A stretch of DNA of 64,000 nt from Chlorops oryzae (taxonomy: Eukaryota; Arthropoda; Insecta; Diptera; Chloropidae), in NCBI GenBank assembly GCA_020466095.1, contig CM035808.1, forward strand, positions 44,309,793 through 44,373,792, in the 5' to 3' direction. Positions within the stretch are counted from its first letter, which is position 1, and the number at the start of each line of letters is the position of its first letter. The position numbers and the translations under genes were made by a program. This document shows, piece by piece, positions 1-10,985 of this stretch. Below the pieces are notes generated by a model. The model was not told the origin of the DNA, searched no databases, and was given only the letters and a program-made list of their open reading frames with translations.

Positions 1-894
1 CAGCCTGTTGTTTCTTCCTTTCTTCAAACACAAAACAAAGCACCACAATTTATTTTTAATTCAAGCATTCAACTTCGATTGGTGTCATCTATTTGACAAC
101 TCCACTAACTCTATTAACCCCGAAAAAAAAAGAGAAAAAAAATAACAACAACAGCATAATTTATGCTGAGATCAAAACGAAGAGGGGGGCAAAATTTGCA
201 TTTTACGATGGAATACAACAAAATCCGTCGATTCGCGAGGCATTGCTGAGACGTTTTGTATTCAATGGACTTGAACGCGTACAAAAGTGATGCAACTGCC
301 ATTGACGTCGTCATCGCCATCGTCATCGTCGTCATTGGCATCGCTAATGCCATCACCAACCAGCGCCGACACCGAGAACTGAATTCGTCACGCGCTGCGT
401 TCGGGAGAGTATTGGGGACCACCGCCACAGGGAAACACACATACTTAAGTAAACGACAATATGCATCAGACAATGCAAACTATCGCAGTGGACAATGGAA
501 AAATGGCAAATGTCGACAAAGTTGCAGATGAACCATTGACAAACAACAGTGACATGATGATATGGTGGCGGCGGCGATGTTGCCGTTCCGTTGCTTTTCA
601 AACCGTTCATTGATAGCCGTTGTTCATGATGATGGCGGTGATGATGATGATGGCAATGGTGGTTGTGGTGATGATGATGATGATGGTCGCGAGTTTCTCT
701 TGGCGATCATGATAAACTTTATTAGCATTTGAAAATGCGTCTGGTCATGTGCAATAACGTTTTATGTCTTCATCAACATTAGATTGAAAGTCATGTGGGT
801 CAATGGTCGATTTGTGGATGACAATAAAGTTATTTTTCTTATGTTTTTTTAGTCTAAGAATATCTCAATGAAACATGTTTTACGTGAGTTTATG
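1..894. other. non-coding stretch with trinucleotide runs
   Basis: No supported gene. Two simple runs stand out: CATCGT-type repeats near 300-350 and a GAT/GGT run near 624-686. Short open frames here follow these runs and have no recognisable domain. A copy of the degenerate 'gaaacatgtt' repeat described at 2195-2440 lies at about 860-890, just before the Tc1-like insertion. Confidence 0.5.
624..686 (+). repeat. (GAT)n microsatellite, imperfect
   Basis: Imperfect GAT trinucleotide run with GGC, GGT and GTG interruptions, read directly from the sequence. Confidence 0.8.
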
Positions 895-896
895 TA

Positions 897-2192
897 AGGA
901 CTGTCCCAGAAATAACTGTCCTTTTGTTTTTAGGCTATTTATAAAAAAGTGTTAACTCTATAGCAACATATTTGGTACCTAAATAAAGTATAAATATTGC
1001 AGATTAAAAAAAAAATACTCATTCGTAAAATAAAAGAGCTACTGAAAAGATGTCATCTCAACAAGAAGAAAAGCGGAAAGCAATTATTTACAAACACCTG
1101 GAAAATCCAAACACCACGTACAAAAAGATCGCTAAGGAAGTTGGCGTGTGCGAAAAAACTGTCGGTAGGACCATAAAACGATACAGACAGCTTAGCCCTT
1201 TATTAAAAACACCAGGATCAGGGAGAAAAAGTGGTCCAGCGAACCAAGGGGTGGCCCAGAACGTTAAGCGGCTGTTTACTCAGAATCCAGGCACTTTGGT
1301 TCGTGATATGGCAGCAAAAGCGGGAACATCGAAGTCAAGTGTTCAACGGATTAAAAAATTTTACAACCAAAGGAGCTATAAAGTACAAAAAGTACTTGAT
1401 AGGTCAGAAGAAAAGGACGCCGAGACCAAGAGGAGGGCTCGAAAACTGTATCGCGATTACCTGCCCAAATTTGATTGCGTGATCATGGACGATGAAACGT
1501 ATTGCAAAGCGGATTTCAAGCAGTTACCTGGACACGGATACTATACTGCGGTTAGAAGGGGTGGAGCATCCTCTAAATTTACCACCGAAAAACATACCAA
1601 ATTTCCAAAGATATACATGGTGTGGCAGTTCATTTGCAAATGTGGCCTTCGAAGTAAGGAATTCGCACAATCAACACCGAAATTTACAACAGAGAGTGTC
1701 TGGACCGGCGTTTGCCGCCTTTTATACGTCAACACCAAGGCTCAGTACTATTTTGGCCTGACCTAGCAACATCTCACTACGCCCAGAGAACGATGGATTG
1801 ATACCAAGCCAATAATGTCACTGTGGTACCAAGAGAAGCAAATTCTCCGAATTGCCCCGAACTTCGTCCAATCGAAAAATATTGGGCTTTAATGAAAAGG
1901 AACCTTAAGAACACCAAACAACAAACTGCGAATAAAATCGAAATATAATATTTCGACATAAATGGCGTCGGGCATACACTAAGGTAAACGAAAGGTCGGT
2001 AAAAAAAACCTAATGGAGGACCTAATAAAAAAGTGTATAATTTTTTTTAAGTGTATTTTTTTCAGTGTAATTAAAATTTTTATTTATTTTGTAATGTTCA
2101 CTTAATAATAAACTGAAAGAATTTTCAAAAAAACATCATTGGTTTTTTTGCAATAAAAAAAAACAAAGGACAGTTATTTCTGGGACAGTCTT
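897..2192 (+). mobile_element. Tc1-like DNA transposon, full length but decayed
   Basis: Terminal inverted repeats of about 30 bp bound the element: the left end reads aggactgtcccagaaataa and the right end is its reverse complement with small differences. Both ends abut TA (895-896 and 2193-2194), the target duplication expected for the Tc1/mariner superfamily. The 1,296-bp length suits a one-gene transposon. It carries one broken transposase gene (1050-1948). The insertion sits inside a degenerate tandem repeat. Confidence 0.9.
1050..1948 (+). pseudogene. Tc1-like transposase, DD37E spacing, frameshifted
   Basis: The first open frame (1050-1766, 238 codons) starts with two helix-turn-helix-like segments (AKEVGVCEKTVGRTIKRY, then a second near residues 85-105) and contains the first catalytic Asp in VIMDDETYCKAD (residues 147-148). 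A frameshift upstream of about 1750 removes the rest. The second catalytic Asp (FWPDLA, Asp codon 1760-1762) and the third acidic residue (PELRPIEKYW, Glu codon 1874-1876) lie in another frame, where a TGA also interrupts before the final TAA at 1946-1948. There are 37 residues between the second Asp and the Glu, so this matches the DD37E type of IS630-Tc1-mariner transposases. These enzymes cut and join transposon ends in the nucleus. This copy cannot make an intact protein. Confidence 0.85.
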
Positions 2193-2194
2193 TA

Positions 2195-2440
2195 TTTCTT
2201 AACACTTCCCTGTGAAACATGTTCCTAGTGCGAATTTTTTCGTGTCTTAACATTTCCCCATGAAACACGTTCAGTGTGAATTTTATGCATTTAAATATTT
2301 CTTTATAAAACATATTCTAAAGAATATTTAGAACCAAAGATAAATATTGATTGAAATACTCTTTGGAAACATATTCAGTGGAACTTTTCCTGTGTCTAAG
2401 CAATTCTGTATAAGAATTGTTCAGTGCGATTTAAAAATTA
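2195..2440 (+). repeat. degenerate tandem repeat, period about 42-58 bp
   Basis: A motif like 'tttcccatgaaacatgttc' followed by 'agtgygaatttt' recurs near 2212, 2260, 2302 and 2360 with heavy divergence, and again near 870 on the other side of the Tc1-like element. The transposon therefore interrupted a pre-existing array. Confidence 0.55.
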
Positions 2441-4561
2441 TCACAAGACGAAGAAAAATTATATCAATTTTCGAGAGCATAAAATTCTCAGCTAATCCTC
2501 TCAAAATGGCAGTAATTTTGCACCCAATGATTAATGCCAGTATGATAAAGGAAGAAAAAAAATGACCACCTTTTATACAAATTTCATGTTGCAGCATGTT
2601 GCCAAGCGTAGATGTTTCGCGATAATTTGCATTTTTTTTTTTTACTTGTCAAGTGCAAAGCAAAATCGTGTTGCAGGTGTTGCACTTGAAGAAGACGGTT
2701 TCACATCAACTTCAACTTCAAAATACTCACACTCGAACTTCATTAATGACAATGGAGCGATTGGTTTCTTCGGTTTTATTGCCAAATGTTTATCTATTTT
2801 TTGAGCTATAATAGCAGGCACGATCGTGTCTTCTTGTCATTTTTTTGACGAAAGAACATTAGTGTCAATGACAGCGAATTGCATGATACGCGCGTCACGA
2901 ATCAAAAGAAAAATAAATTTAAAAAATATTTTAAAAAATAAAAAAAATTAAAAACAAGGACAAGAAAATTACTTAAACAAACAGCGTGAAACAGCAGAAA
3001 ATATGCGGACAAAAAAAAAATAAGAGAAAAAAAAACCCAAATGCTAATGAATATAATTATGCGCATTAATCTTCGGATAAATCCAGAGTTTAGCGCAAAC
3101 TCATTATTTTTATTTTTTTTGCCCCCCTTCCCTAGCTTAAATATGACCGCATGCCGGCCGCCGCGTGCACTGCGAGCCGAGTTCATAAAATTGCGCTGCA
3201 ACGGCTCCTCCATAGCACTTGTGCGCGCCCGGGTAATTTCATCTGCCAACGTTAAGTTCGTCGTCCAGCAACTCACTCACCGCACCGGCCACATGTCAAT
3301 CACGATCTTCAACGCTCTTTATTGTTATTACCAACAATGAATGCTGAATGCTGCAAATCCGCGCGACTGTGAGTAAACAACACAACAACAACAACGAAAA
3401 TCAACTAAACTTCGTTGCTACTGTTTCTTATGCTCACAAATGTTTTGATGTTTCTGATGCCGTTGAGATGCCGATGATGTTGATGCACCAGCACCAGCAG
3501 CATTAGCCTCAGCACCTCGCTCGCTGCTGCCGCTTGTTGTCTAAATAGCGCGTTGTCATGACTTTTGCTACTTCTTGGCTATTTGTTTTTTTTCCTTCCA
3601 TTTTTTGTTCTTTCTATAGTGCGGCTTCTCATCGCACATCTCGTCTCATCTTATCCCAATTCGATGCGATCCAATCCAACCCAGCCCAACCGCCATCCAT
3701 GCAACCCATCCTGCTCAACAACTTCTGATTATCTCGTGATTTATTTGACTTACATCCAAATTTAGGGATTTAACGTGAAAAACTAACAAGCTCGCCTTAT
3801 GGACTAACTGCTCAGATTGGACTTTAGTTCTTGTTGTTGCTATTGTGGTGTTTATTCTTTGTTGTTATTGCCAGTTCATGAGTTGAAATGTTGCTGTTGC
3901 GCTATTGCAGCAGAAATTGCGGCTCTCAAGTTAAAACGCTCATTTTCAGCACGGAAATTGCACGTTAAACTCAATTCGTTCTACCCGGTATGAGCTTTCT
4001 TCTTCCTCTTCTTCTTCTTCTTCGATGGGATTTACACTCCCATAGTTGAAGTCTCGAGGGAATCAAATGTCAAGTGAATAAATGTTTTGTCACTGCTCAT
4101 GCGGAAAATTCCTTATAAATTTCTTTATATTTACTCACTATACTTATATGTATATGGGTTTATACAGCTCGACAGATCGTTTAAATTCTATTAGGGATGG
4201 CAGGTCATGGAGAAGAATTTGGGGTCCATCTTAAAAGAGCTACTAAATAAGAGAAAAAGGTGTGCCACGTTTGAAGAAAATTTTTTCGACTTTTAACAAG
4301 ACCTGAGACGGTACATATCACCTGATATTTTACCCCTATGCTAAGAGTCCAGGGCATTGTTACTACTTAAAGCGAATCTCCCCTAAATCAAGGGGAATTT
4401 TGGTTATCATGGTTTTCGTGGTGTAGCTGATTGAGATGCCAACTGGGTCATGGGTCTGACACTTTTTCTGTGTGCCGTATAACACAACCAAAATAAAATG
4501 CAAAAATGTTTGAAAGCGCTAAAACATTTTATAGTGTCATTACATGCCCCTTTGAGAGATT
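2441..4561. other. non-coding stretch
   Basis: No supported gene. It holds A- and T-runs, a local GC-rich patch (3150-3300), short CAA/CAG and GCT runs (3370-3530) and a CTT run near 3985-4022. Small open frames across it show no domain and overlap on both strands. Confidence 0.5.
3150..3300. other. local GC-rich patch
   Basis: About 150 bp with clear GC enrichment in otherwise AT-rich DNA, including ccggccgccgcgtgc and gcgcgcccggg. It could be an unrecognised exon or promoter-proximal sequence. Open frames run through it on both strands (3041-3340 plus, 2902-3276 minus), but neither shows a domain. I do not call a gene. Confidence 0.3.
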
Positions 4562-4573
4562 AAATTATCTGGA

Positions 4574-6458
4574 TACGCATATTGCATATTTGAATAGCGA
4601 AGACTAACTACAGAAATGATCCTGTGAAGTATAGTCTTATCCTGGCAGATAGACTTACTCTCTGGTCTAAGGCAAATCAAGCTATCCCGGAAACACAGAA
4701 TGGGTTCAGAAGTGGGTGTAATTGTATCGACAACGTCTTCACGTTGCAGTCTGCCATCCACCTACATTTACGACATAAAAAGTCCTCCCTTCTTGTGCTC
4801 TTTATAGACTTTCGGAGAGCATTTGATTCCATATCACATGAATTGCTATGGCAGAAATTGTACTGGAAAGGTGTAAGTCCTAGATTTATTCATATTGTTA
4901 AATCACTCTACGATTACGCTTGTTTCTCGCTTAAGCTAGACGATTCTATTTCCAAAGAATTTTCTGTGTCTGAAGGAGTTCTACAAGGCGAGACACTAAG
5001 CCCCTTGCTATTCATACTTTTTATTTCAGACATCGAAGCTGAATTTAAATCTAAAGGAATTGAAGGCGCGAACATTGACGGTTTTAATGACCTTGCATTA
5101 TTATTATTTGCTGATGACGCAGTGGCGCTGGCGCGTTCACCGGTGATATTAAGAAAAATATTAAATGCCCTTGAACGATATTGTGATATAAACAAACTCA
5201 CCGTAAACTCAAAAAAAACCCAAATTGTTCATTTTAGGAAGGGTGGGAGGCAATCTTCTGAAAATTTCTTTTATAAAAACAAAAAGTTAGCCATTGTAAA
5301 GTCCTACACATACCTTGGGGTTCCCTTCGCAAGCTCTGGCCTAGGCAAATGTGCAGTCGATTCAGCAATTAATAAAGGTCACATAGCTTTGGGATCTAGC
5401 TTGCAAGTGCTCCGGAACTGCAAAGGAGACTCTTGGAAAGGTAAAGTCAAACTATTTGATAGCATAATCACTCCTACTGTTCTATATTCTGCTCAAACAT
5501 GGTCACTGCGCTACATGGATCAACTAGAAATAATTCAAACCACATATTTCAAAAGACTACTATCTCTTCAAAAATCTACCCCAAATGCCTCTCTTAGACT
5601 TGAACTAGGTTTAGTCAAAATATCGTTCAAAGTCTTTCAGTTAACTTGGAATTTTATTGTCCGAATTTTTAAAATGGAACCTATCCGCCTCCCAAAAATT
5701 TGCCTAATTCGATTAATTCACCTGCATTTACACACAAACACCACCATGCAATACAATTGGGTAACACAGTTCAATCAAATTTTAAATCAAATCAATATGA
5801 CATACATGTGGGATTCTACTGATCCCTTAGCGTGGGAGAATCAAAGAAACGTTGCCCTCGAACGTTACCATCGCCACCTTAAGTTCAAGGATATCCTATC
5901 CTCTTCTAACACCACTTTTATGAACTGCAGAATTCTCAGATCACTCGATGATCAAGTGGCCGAGTATCTTCAAAACCAAAATCATTTCCATGTAGCCAAG
6001 ATAATTTGCCAAATGCGACTTTCCACCCAATTTATGCTCAGATTTTGTATAAATGGTAATTTTTATGTAATTAACCAAAACTTTCAATGTACGCTTTGCA
6101 ATTTAGACAGCAACGAAACTCTAATTCACTTCATTTTTGAATGCCCGGCATACTCAGTAATTAGAAATAAGTTTTTAAGCCATCTCATCTCCGCCTCTTA
6201 TGGTAACTTAACAGTCATTTTAAATTGCACTGATAAAAACTCTACCAAATTGTTATATAACTATATTGTAAATAGCCTAAGATTAAGATCCTTCTTATTA
6301 CATGAGTAATTAGTCTAAAGGTACAGCAAATCACTCTCATTTTCACTGTTTAAATCCCAAAAACTTGTACATCCATGCCAGTATATTATAAAATCTAACA
6401 CTGCTACAGACAAATGTCTATAAGCAGTAAATAAATTGAATTGAATTGAATTGAATTG
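4574..6458 (+). mobile_element. non-LTR retrotransposon (LINE), 5'-truncated
   Basis: A 12-bp direct repeat, aaattatctgga, flanks the insertion at 4562-4573 and 6459-6470. The 3' end carries a (TTGAA)n tail. The body encodes the reverse transcriptase fingers/palm onward plus a C-terminal zinc knuckle, and lacks endonuclease and ORF1. All of this fits target-primed reverse transcription that stopped early. The first 50 bp are short and irregular: a small 'NYRNDPV' piece, typical of sequence upstream in LINE RTs, joins directly to the main frame, suggesting an internal deletion. The clade is not assigned. Confidence 0.9.
4624..6309 (+). pseudogene. LINE reverse transcriptase fragment, 561 codons
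   Basis: The open frame carries RNA-dependent DNA polymerase motifs in order: NGFRSGCNCIDNVF (residues 26-39), FIDFRRAFDSI with catalytic Asp62, GVLQGETLSPLLF (118-130) and LLFADDAVAL with the two active-site Asp at 164-165. A thumb and connection region follows, then a C-terminal zinc knuckle CX2CX9HX4C (Cys489, Cys492, His502, Cys507) ending in ETLIHFIFECP, as in I/R1/Jockey-type LINEs. The frame ends at TAA 6307-6309. The annotated start is only the first Met after the truncation point; the native protein began far upstream with an endonuclease domain. The enzyme would copy LINE RNA into nicked chromosomal DNA. Most of the frame is uninterrupted, so the insertion may be fairly young. Confidence 0.9.
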
Positions 6459-6460
6459 AA
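6434..6460 (+). repeat. (TTGAA)n LINE 3' tail
   Basis: Five-base units repeated about five times directly before the downstream target duplication. Such short-unit tails replace poly(A) in several insect LINE clades. Confidence 0.85.
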
Positions 6461-6484
6461 ATTATCTGGAAAGTTTGATTGGGC

Positions 6485-6788
6485 AATCCATGCACATGAA
6501 GATCACCACCACACCATCAATATCAAAACTTGTGATCCTTATCTACATAGATTACTACACTGGTATTTATAAATATAAATATAAATATTTATATTTTGAA
6601 ATAAATCACTTCACATTTTCATAACAAATTATTTTTAACAAATTACATTTTGTGCATACGCGTATGACATTTCACATATGATTTGAATCATTTTAATGCC
6701 ATATCACGTATGCACCTTTGCATATGTGCATATAAGACATTAACAGGATTGTAGCTTAAATATGACATTTGGACACACTTAATATTTA
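6485..6788 (-). repeat. interspersed repeat, copy 1 (inverted relative to copy 2)
   Basis: Its reverse complement matches 8190-8231 plus 10714-10985, for example 'tcttcatgtgcatggattg', 'gcaaaggtgcatacgtgata' and 'tatgacatttggacac' with scattered substitutions. The two copies point in opposite directions about 1.4 kb apart, not counting the later insertion, so they could pair as a large hairpin. The family is not recognised. Confidence 0.75.
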
Positions 6789-8189
6789 AAAAAAATGTTT
6801 CCTTTACAAAATCGGTTTGTGCGGCCAATTTGCTAATTTTATAGAGTAACTTGAAATCTGATCTGTTTCATACGACGGACTGCAGGAACCACTATATTAT
6901 GGACATAATAGGGGACATATAGCTACCCCTATTTTGTTTACAAAGAATATGAGATACATATATTTATATACGTGTATCTGTATATATGAATATATTCATG
7001 ATAATGTATTTATTAAATGAATTGTGAATAAATATATTAAAAATAAAAGAAATATTTGGGTAATGCGGTGGGGATGGAAGAGTCAAAATACGGGGGAAAG
7101 GAAGCTGAAGGACGACCGGATTGGAAGGAGAATAAAACCTGGAGCTGAATTGGACCAAGGAACATTGAAGGAAGACGATTAAAGGGACCATTGAAGGGAT
7201 CATGCGAGCACGAGAACCAGGAGATGGACGTAGAGGATCGGTGGAACCAATGTAACACAGAGTGAGTGATATGGTTGAATGTTTTCCTTTTTTGAGAACT
7301 ATATTATTTATTTATATATAATATATTTTTAATGCTTTTATGAAGGATGAATTGGTTATTGAATGAGTGAGTGTTGCAATATGCGAGAGTGAAATAAAAA
7401 CGAGCGAAATGATAATGCATGTGTTTATTGAAATGGAATTCAATCCTGTTTTCCATATTTAAAAAAAAAAATCCTACTGAAGAGGCCTATTGCCAGGGAC
7501 CGAAAACGTTCCAGGAAGGCATGGTTAGGACTGACTAACAATCAGTTGTTAGGATAGATTTGCAGCAGCGTACTGCACAATAATACCCCCATAATGATAG
7601 ATATATGATTGTGTGGATGATACGTGAAAATAATGGTGCAATAAATTTATTATATATCCTCTACTTTATATTTTTCATTTTTAATATAATGAATTTAAAG
7701 TGGTTTTAAGTGAAAGAAAGTGAAAAGTTTAATAAAAGAAGAAGGAAAGGAATTTAAAAGAAAGTGTAAAAGAATTGCAACAAAAGAAGAAAGAAGGAAT
7801 TTAAAAGAAAGAAAAGGGGAAAAGAAATGAAAGAAGCTAAAAATAGAGAAAGAAAGTGAGAACTTTGGCTTAAAATGTAAAATTTTGATTGCCAAATTGG
7901 TTTAATTTAAAATTTATATTTTTGAGCTGCTGATTTTGATTTAAAACTCATTAACAATTGCTAAATAAAGTAAAATAAAACAAATTAAAATAAATAAAGA
8001 CATATCAAATAAATAAATATAATAGAATAAATAATTGATTAAATTCGCTTAATCGCTTCATTTGATTTAAAAGTGAAAAATTTTTAGGCTAAAATTCTCA
8101 CCAACTTCTAATATGCGCACATATAAAGGTGCGGTTGAAATCGTTTAAATGTTCAATTGTATGTGCAGTGCTTCAAATATTAAGTGTAT
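6789..8189. other. non-coding stretch
   Basis: No gene supported. It includes AT-rich sequence and a purine-rich (GAAA-type) segment near 7690-7860. Small minus-strand open frames reflect this composition only. Confidence 0.45.
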
Positions 8190-8646
8190 CCAAATGTCAT
8201 ATTTAGGCTACAATACTCTTAATGACTTATAGTGATGGGCAAATCCGAAACCAGTATCGATACTTAGGTATCGGGATACTCAAGTCCAATCAGTATCGAT
8301 ACAACGATACTATCGCGGCCAAATAAAACGATACCCATTTTTATATCCGCTCCCTTGTGTAAATAAGTGCTTTGAAGCGCAATAATAGGCTAAACTCTTC
8401 CGTACCCGCATTATCATTACGATGATCGTAATACGATTTCTAAAGAAATTATAAAATATGAAATACTTAAAAAATATGTTCAGGGTATGTATTTGAAATG
8501 TATGTATTATATATGCAAATTATGTACAGTTTTTTGAGCAGTTTTAATGAAAATCCAAAAAAAAACAAGTAAGAAAGCTAAAGTCGGTCAAGCCCGACTT
8601 TGAAATACCCAGCGTCCCGACATTATGAGCGCACTATGTTTTGCTT

Positions 8647-9000
8647 CTCTATTTGTGGGCGTGGCAGTGGGAGGGCAACATAAATTATTTCCTACACCTT
8701 TCATTCGCCTTGGTGAACCTATGTTGCGAATTTGAAGCTTCTACGCCTTTTACTTTGGAAGTTATGAAAATTCTCTATTTGTGGGCGTGGCAGTGGGCGG
8801 GCTACATAAATTTTTGTTCCTACACCTTTCATTTGCCTTGGTCAACCTATGCTGCGAATTTGAAGCTTCTACGCCTTTTACTTCACAAGTTACGATAAGC
8901 CCTTCTTTTTGGGCTTATTTGTGGGCGTGGCTCGAGGAGAGCGGCGTCCATTTTTTGCCAGGATATGTCCCTTTTCGTAGTTTACCAGTACACCAAATAT
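8647..9000 (+). repeat. tandem blocks of about 126 bp inside the mini-me-like repeat
   Basis: The block starting 'ctctatttgtgggcgtggca' at 8647 repeats at about 8773 with around 90% identity by eye. A diverged third start lies near 8912. A fourth 'atttgtgggcgtggcagtgg' occurs at 10079 after the hAT insertion. Confidence 0.75.
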
Positions 9001-9057
9001 CAATGGATTGTGTTGAGTGGTTCGCAAGTTACAAGCATTTTACTGAAAACACATTAT

Positions 9058-10066
9058 TAGAGACTCCAAAAAATGTTAAATGATAAAGCCAAAAAATGTT
9101 AAGAAAATGTTATATAAACATGTCGGAAAATGTTATGAAAAATGTTATATAGTGGAAAATATGTTAAAAAATGTGAAAACTTTCTAAAAATATGGATACT
9201 GGAAAAACTCACAATGACAACAAAAAAATCTAATAAAAATAGCTTTTAATTTTCTTTATTTATTTCATCATTTAAAAAGCTATAATATTAAATTGAATAA
9301 TAATTTACATTGATATATGTGCATCTGTTAGATTGTGACGTTTGTCGGACAAAATGCTTCGGTAAATGGAAAAAGAACGTTCAACATGCACAGATGTGAG
9401 TGGTGAATACTTTGAATAAAGACAAATATTTCTATGTCAGAAATTAGCATGAAAAGAAGATTTGCAAAAACCTTAGCGTTTGTCAGGGACATGGTGTTTG
9501 AATTTCACTTGCTAACTGAATTTCGCTGAACCTCGACAACAGTTTAAAACAATGGTAGACATATGTTAACAAGTACTGGACTAATATTCCAATATCATTG
9601 GAATTTTTTTCTCTATTCGCTGAGCACCAACGCAAAACTTATCTTTTTGCACACAACTATAAAACAAATTCAGTTAAAAATCAGCGGAAAACGGTAAAAT
9701 GCTGCTAGATTTTCAGATAACCGCAATGATGCATTTTTCTCCGCTGCCTTCAAAATCTGCTAGATCTACTGGCATCTGCTGAATTGGCATCACTGATCTA
9801 TGCGTCTAATGTGTCAGCTGTTCAGCAAGACAAAACAAGAGCTATTCTACTTGCAGGGATAGAAAATAAAGTAGTTTTACAATGTACAGCGTTGAATAAT
9901 TCGGTATTTTTACGTTTTGCTCAATTTTATGTATAGAGTTTTTCAGCAAAGTGGATAAAAATTTTAAAAAATGTTAAAAAAATGTTAAAAAAATGTTAAA
10001 TAGAAAAATAGCCAGAAAATGTTAAAAAAAAATGTTTTAACATTTTAACATTTTTTGGAGTCTCTA
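9058..10066 (-). mobile_element. hAT-like transposon, internally deleted
   Basis: Terminal inverted repeats TAGAGACTCCAAAAAATGTT are near perfect, and an 8-bp duplication cacattat flanks it (9050-9057 and 10067-10074). The TAGAG end and 8-bp duplication are the hAT signature. Both ends are rich in subterminal 'aaaaaatgttaa' repeats, likely transposase-binding arrays. At 1,009 bp it is too short for a full hAT gene and retains only a transposase remnant on the minus strand. Confidence 0.9.
9311..9394 (-). pseudogene. hAT transposase C-terminal remnant
   Basis: Read on the minus strand, this 28-codon stretch contains VERSFSIYRSILSDKRHNLT, which matches the conserved hAT dimerisation region (typically xERxFSxxxxILxxxRxxL). 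No start codon, zinc finger or catalytic core survives nearby. It supports the hAT assignment made from the element's ends and gives its orientation. Confidence 0.75.
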
Positions 10067-10202
10067 CACATTATATTCATTTGTGGGCGTGGCAGTGGGC
10101 GGATGTCTCCCATTTTTACTTAGGATCATACTCGGATCCCGATATACCTGTGTGCCAAATTTCGACTTGATTGGTCCAACCGTTTCGGAGGAGATCCGAC
10201 CA

Positions 10203-10256
10203 CGGACGGACGGACAGACGGACGGACGGACGGACGGACAGACGGACAGACGGACA
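10203..10256 (+). repeat. (GACG/GACA)n microsatellite
   Basis: Tetranucleotide run of GACG and GACA units. It is the internal microsatellite of the mini-me-like repeat. Confidence 0.85.
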
Positions 10257-10985
10257 TGTCTAAATCGATTCAGTTTTTGATCCTGATCATTTCTATATAT
10301 ATTTTGCTATATCTCCGGAGCTTAATTCTCCCTGTTACAAGATTTGCACAAAACTAATATAACCCGCTTACGCTGGGTATAAAAAGCAAATTAGCATATT
10401 AAACCTTAAATTAGCATGAACTGTGAATTAGCCTATTATTGGGAAAACCAATATTGTTGGTTCAGAGCAGCAAGGAAAATGCTCTGGCGAAAGTCAATTC
10501 CCGCACTCATCCATTATTAAACCCGCTATTGAAAAAGTCTTTCGCAAGGAACAGATGTTCCAACGAGTACCCAATTCAGACAGAATACTCTAAATTAAGT
10601 CTCCATGTATCGATACTAGTAAGTATCGCGCTGCGAAAGAATCGATGCCAAATTTCGATAGTATCACCCCAAAAGTATCGATACCCGATACTATCGTATC
10701 GGTATCGCACTCCTAATGACTTATATGCACATATGCAAAGGTGCATACGTGATATGGCATGAAAATGTTTCAAATCATATGTGATATGTCATACGCGTAT
10801 GCACAAAATGTGATGTGTTAAAAACAATTTGTTATGAAAATGTGAAGTGATTTGTTTCCAAATATAATAAGGTATGCAATATTAATATTTATATTTAACA
10901 AATACCAGTGTGGTAATCCATGCAGATAAGGATAACAAGTTTTGGTATTGATGATGTGGTGGTGATCTTCATGTGCATGGATTGC

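Larger units (their letters stand above)
8565..10385 (+). mobile_element. mini-me/DINE-like repeat (nested)
   Basis: Begins near 'aagtcggtcaagcccgac' and ends near 'cgcttacgctgggtataaaa'. It has repeated 'tttgtgggcgtggcagtggg' blocks and a (GACG/GACA)n run. This combination is common in dipteran intergenic DNA and resembles the mini-me/DINE (Helitron-related) repeats of Drosophila. That assignment is from memory of the family's look, not from an alignment. A hAT element interrupts it at 9058-10066. Confidence 0.5.
8232..10713. mobile_element. composite insertion with TATCGATA-rich ends
   Basis: Bounded by the 12-bp duplication taatgacttata; alternatively an 8-bp duplication atgactta, with the ends written TAGTGATGGG and CACTCCTA. 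Both ends hold several copies of GTATCGATAC in mirrored arrangement (8250-8310 and 10610-10700). The short terminal match and the 8-bp option suggest a hAT-like element, but no transposase was found in its own sequence, and the middle is occupied by other repeats. Confidence 0.6.
8190..10985 (+). repeat. interspersed repeat, copy 2, split by insertion
   Basis: The two halves 8190-8231 and 10714-10985 together match the reverse complement of 6485-6788. A 12-bp direct repeat (taatgacttata at 8220-8231 and 10714-10725) marks the insertion point of the intervening 2.5 kb. Confidence 0.75.

Noticed and set aside
256..531. 91-codon plus-strand frame near the left end
   Set aside because: Open because of a CATCGT-type repeat; the minus strand is also open across it.
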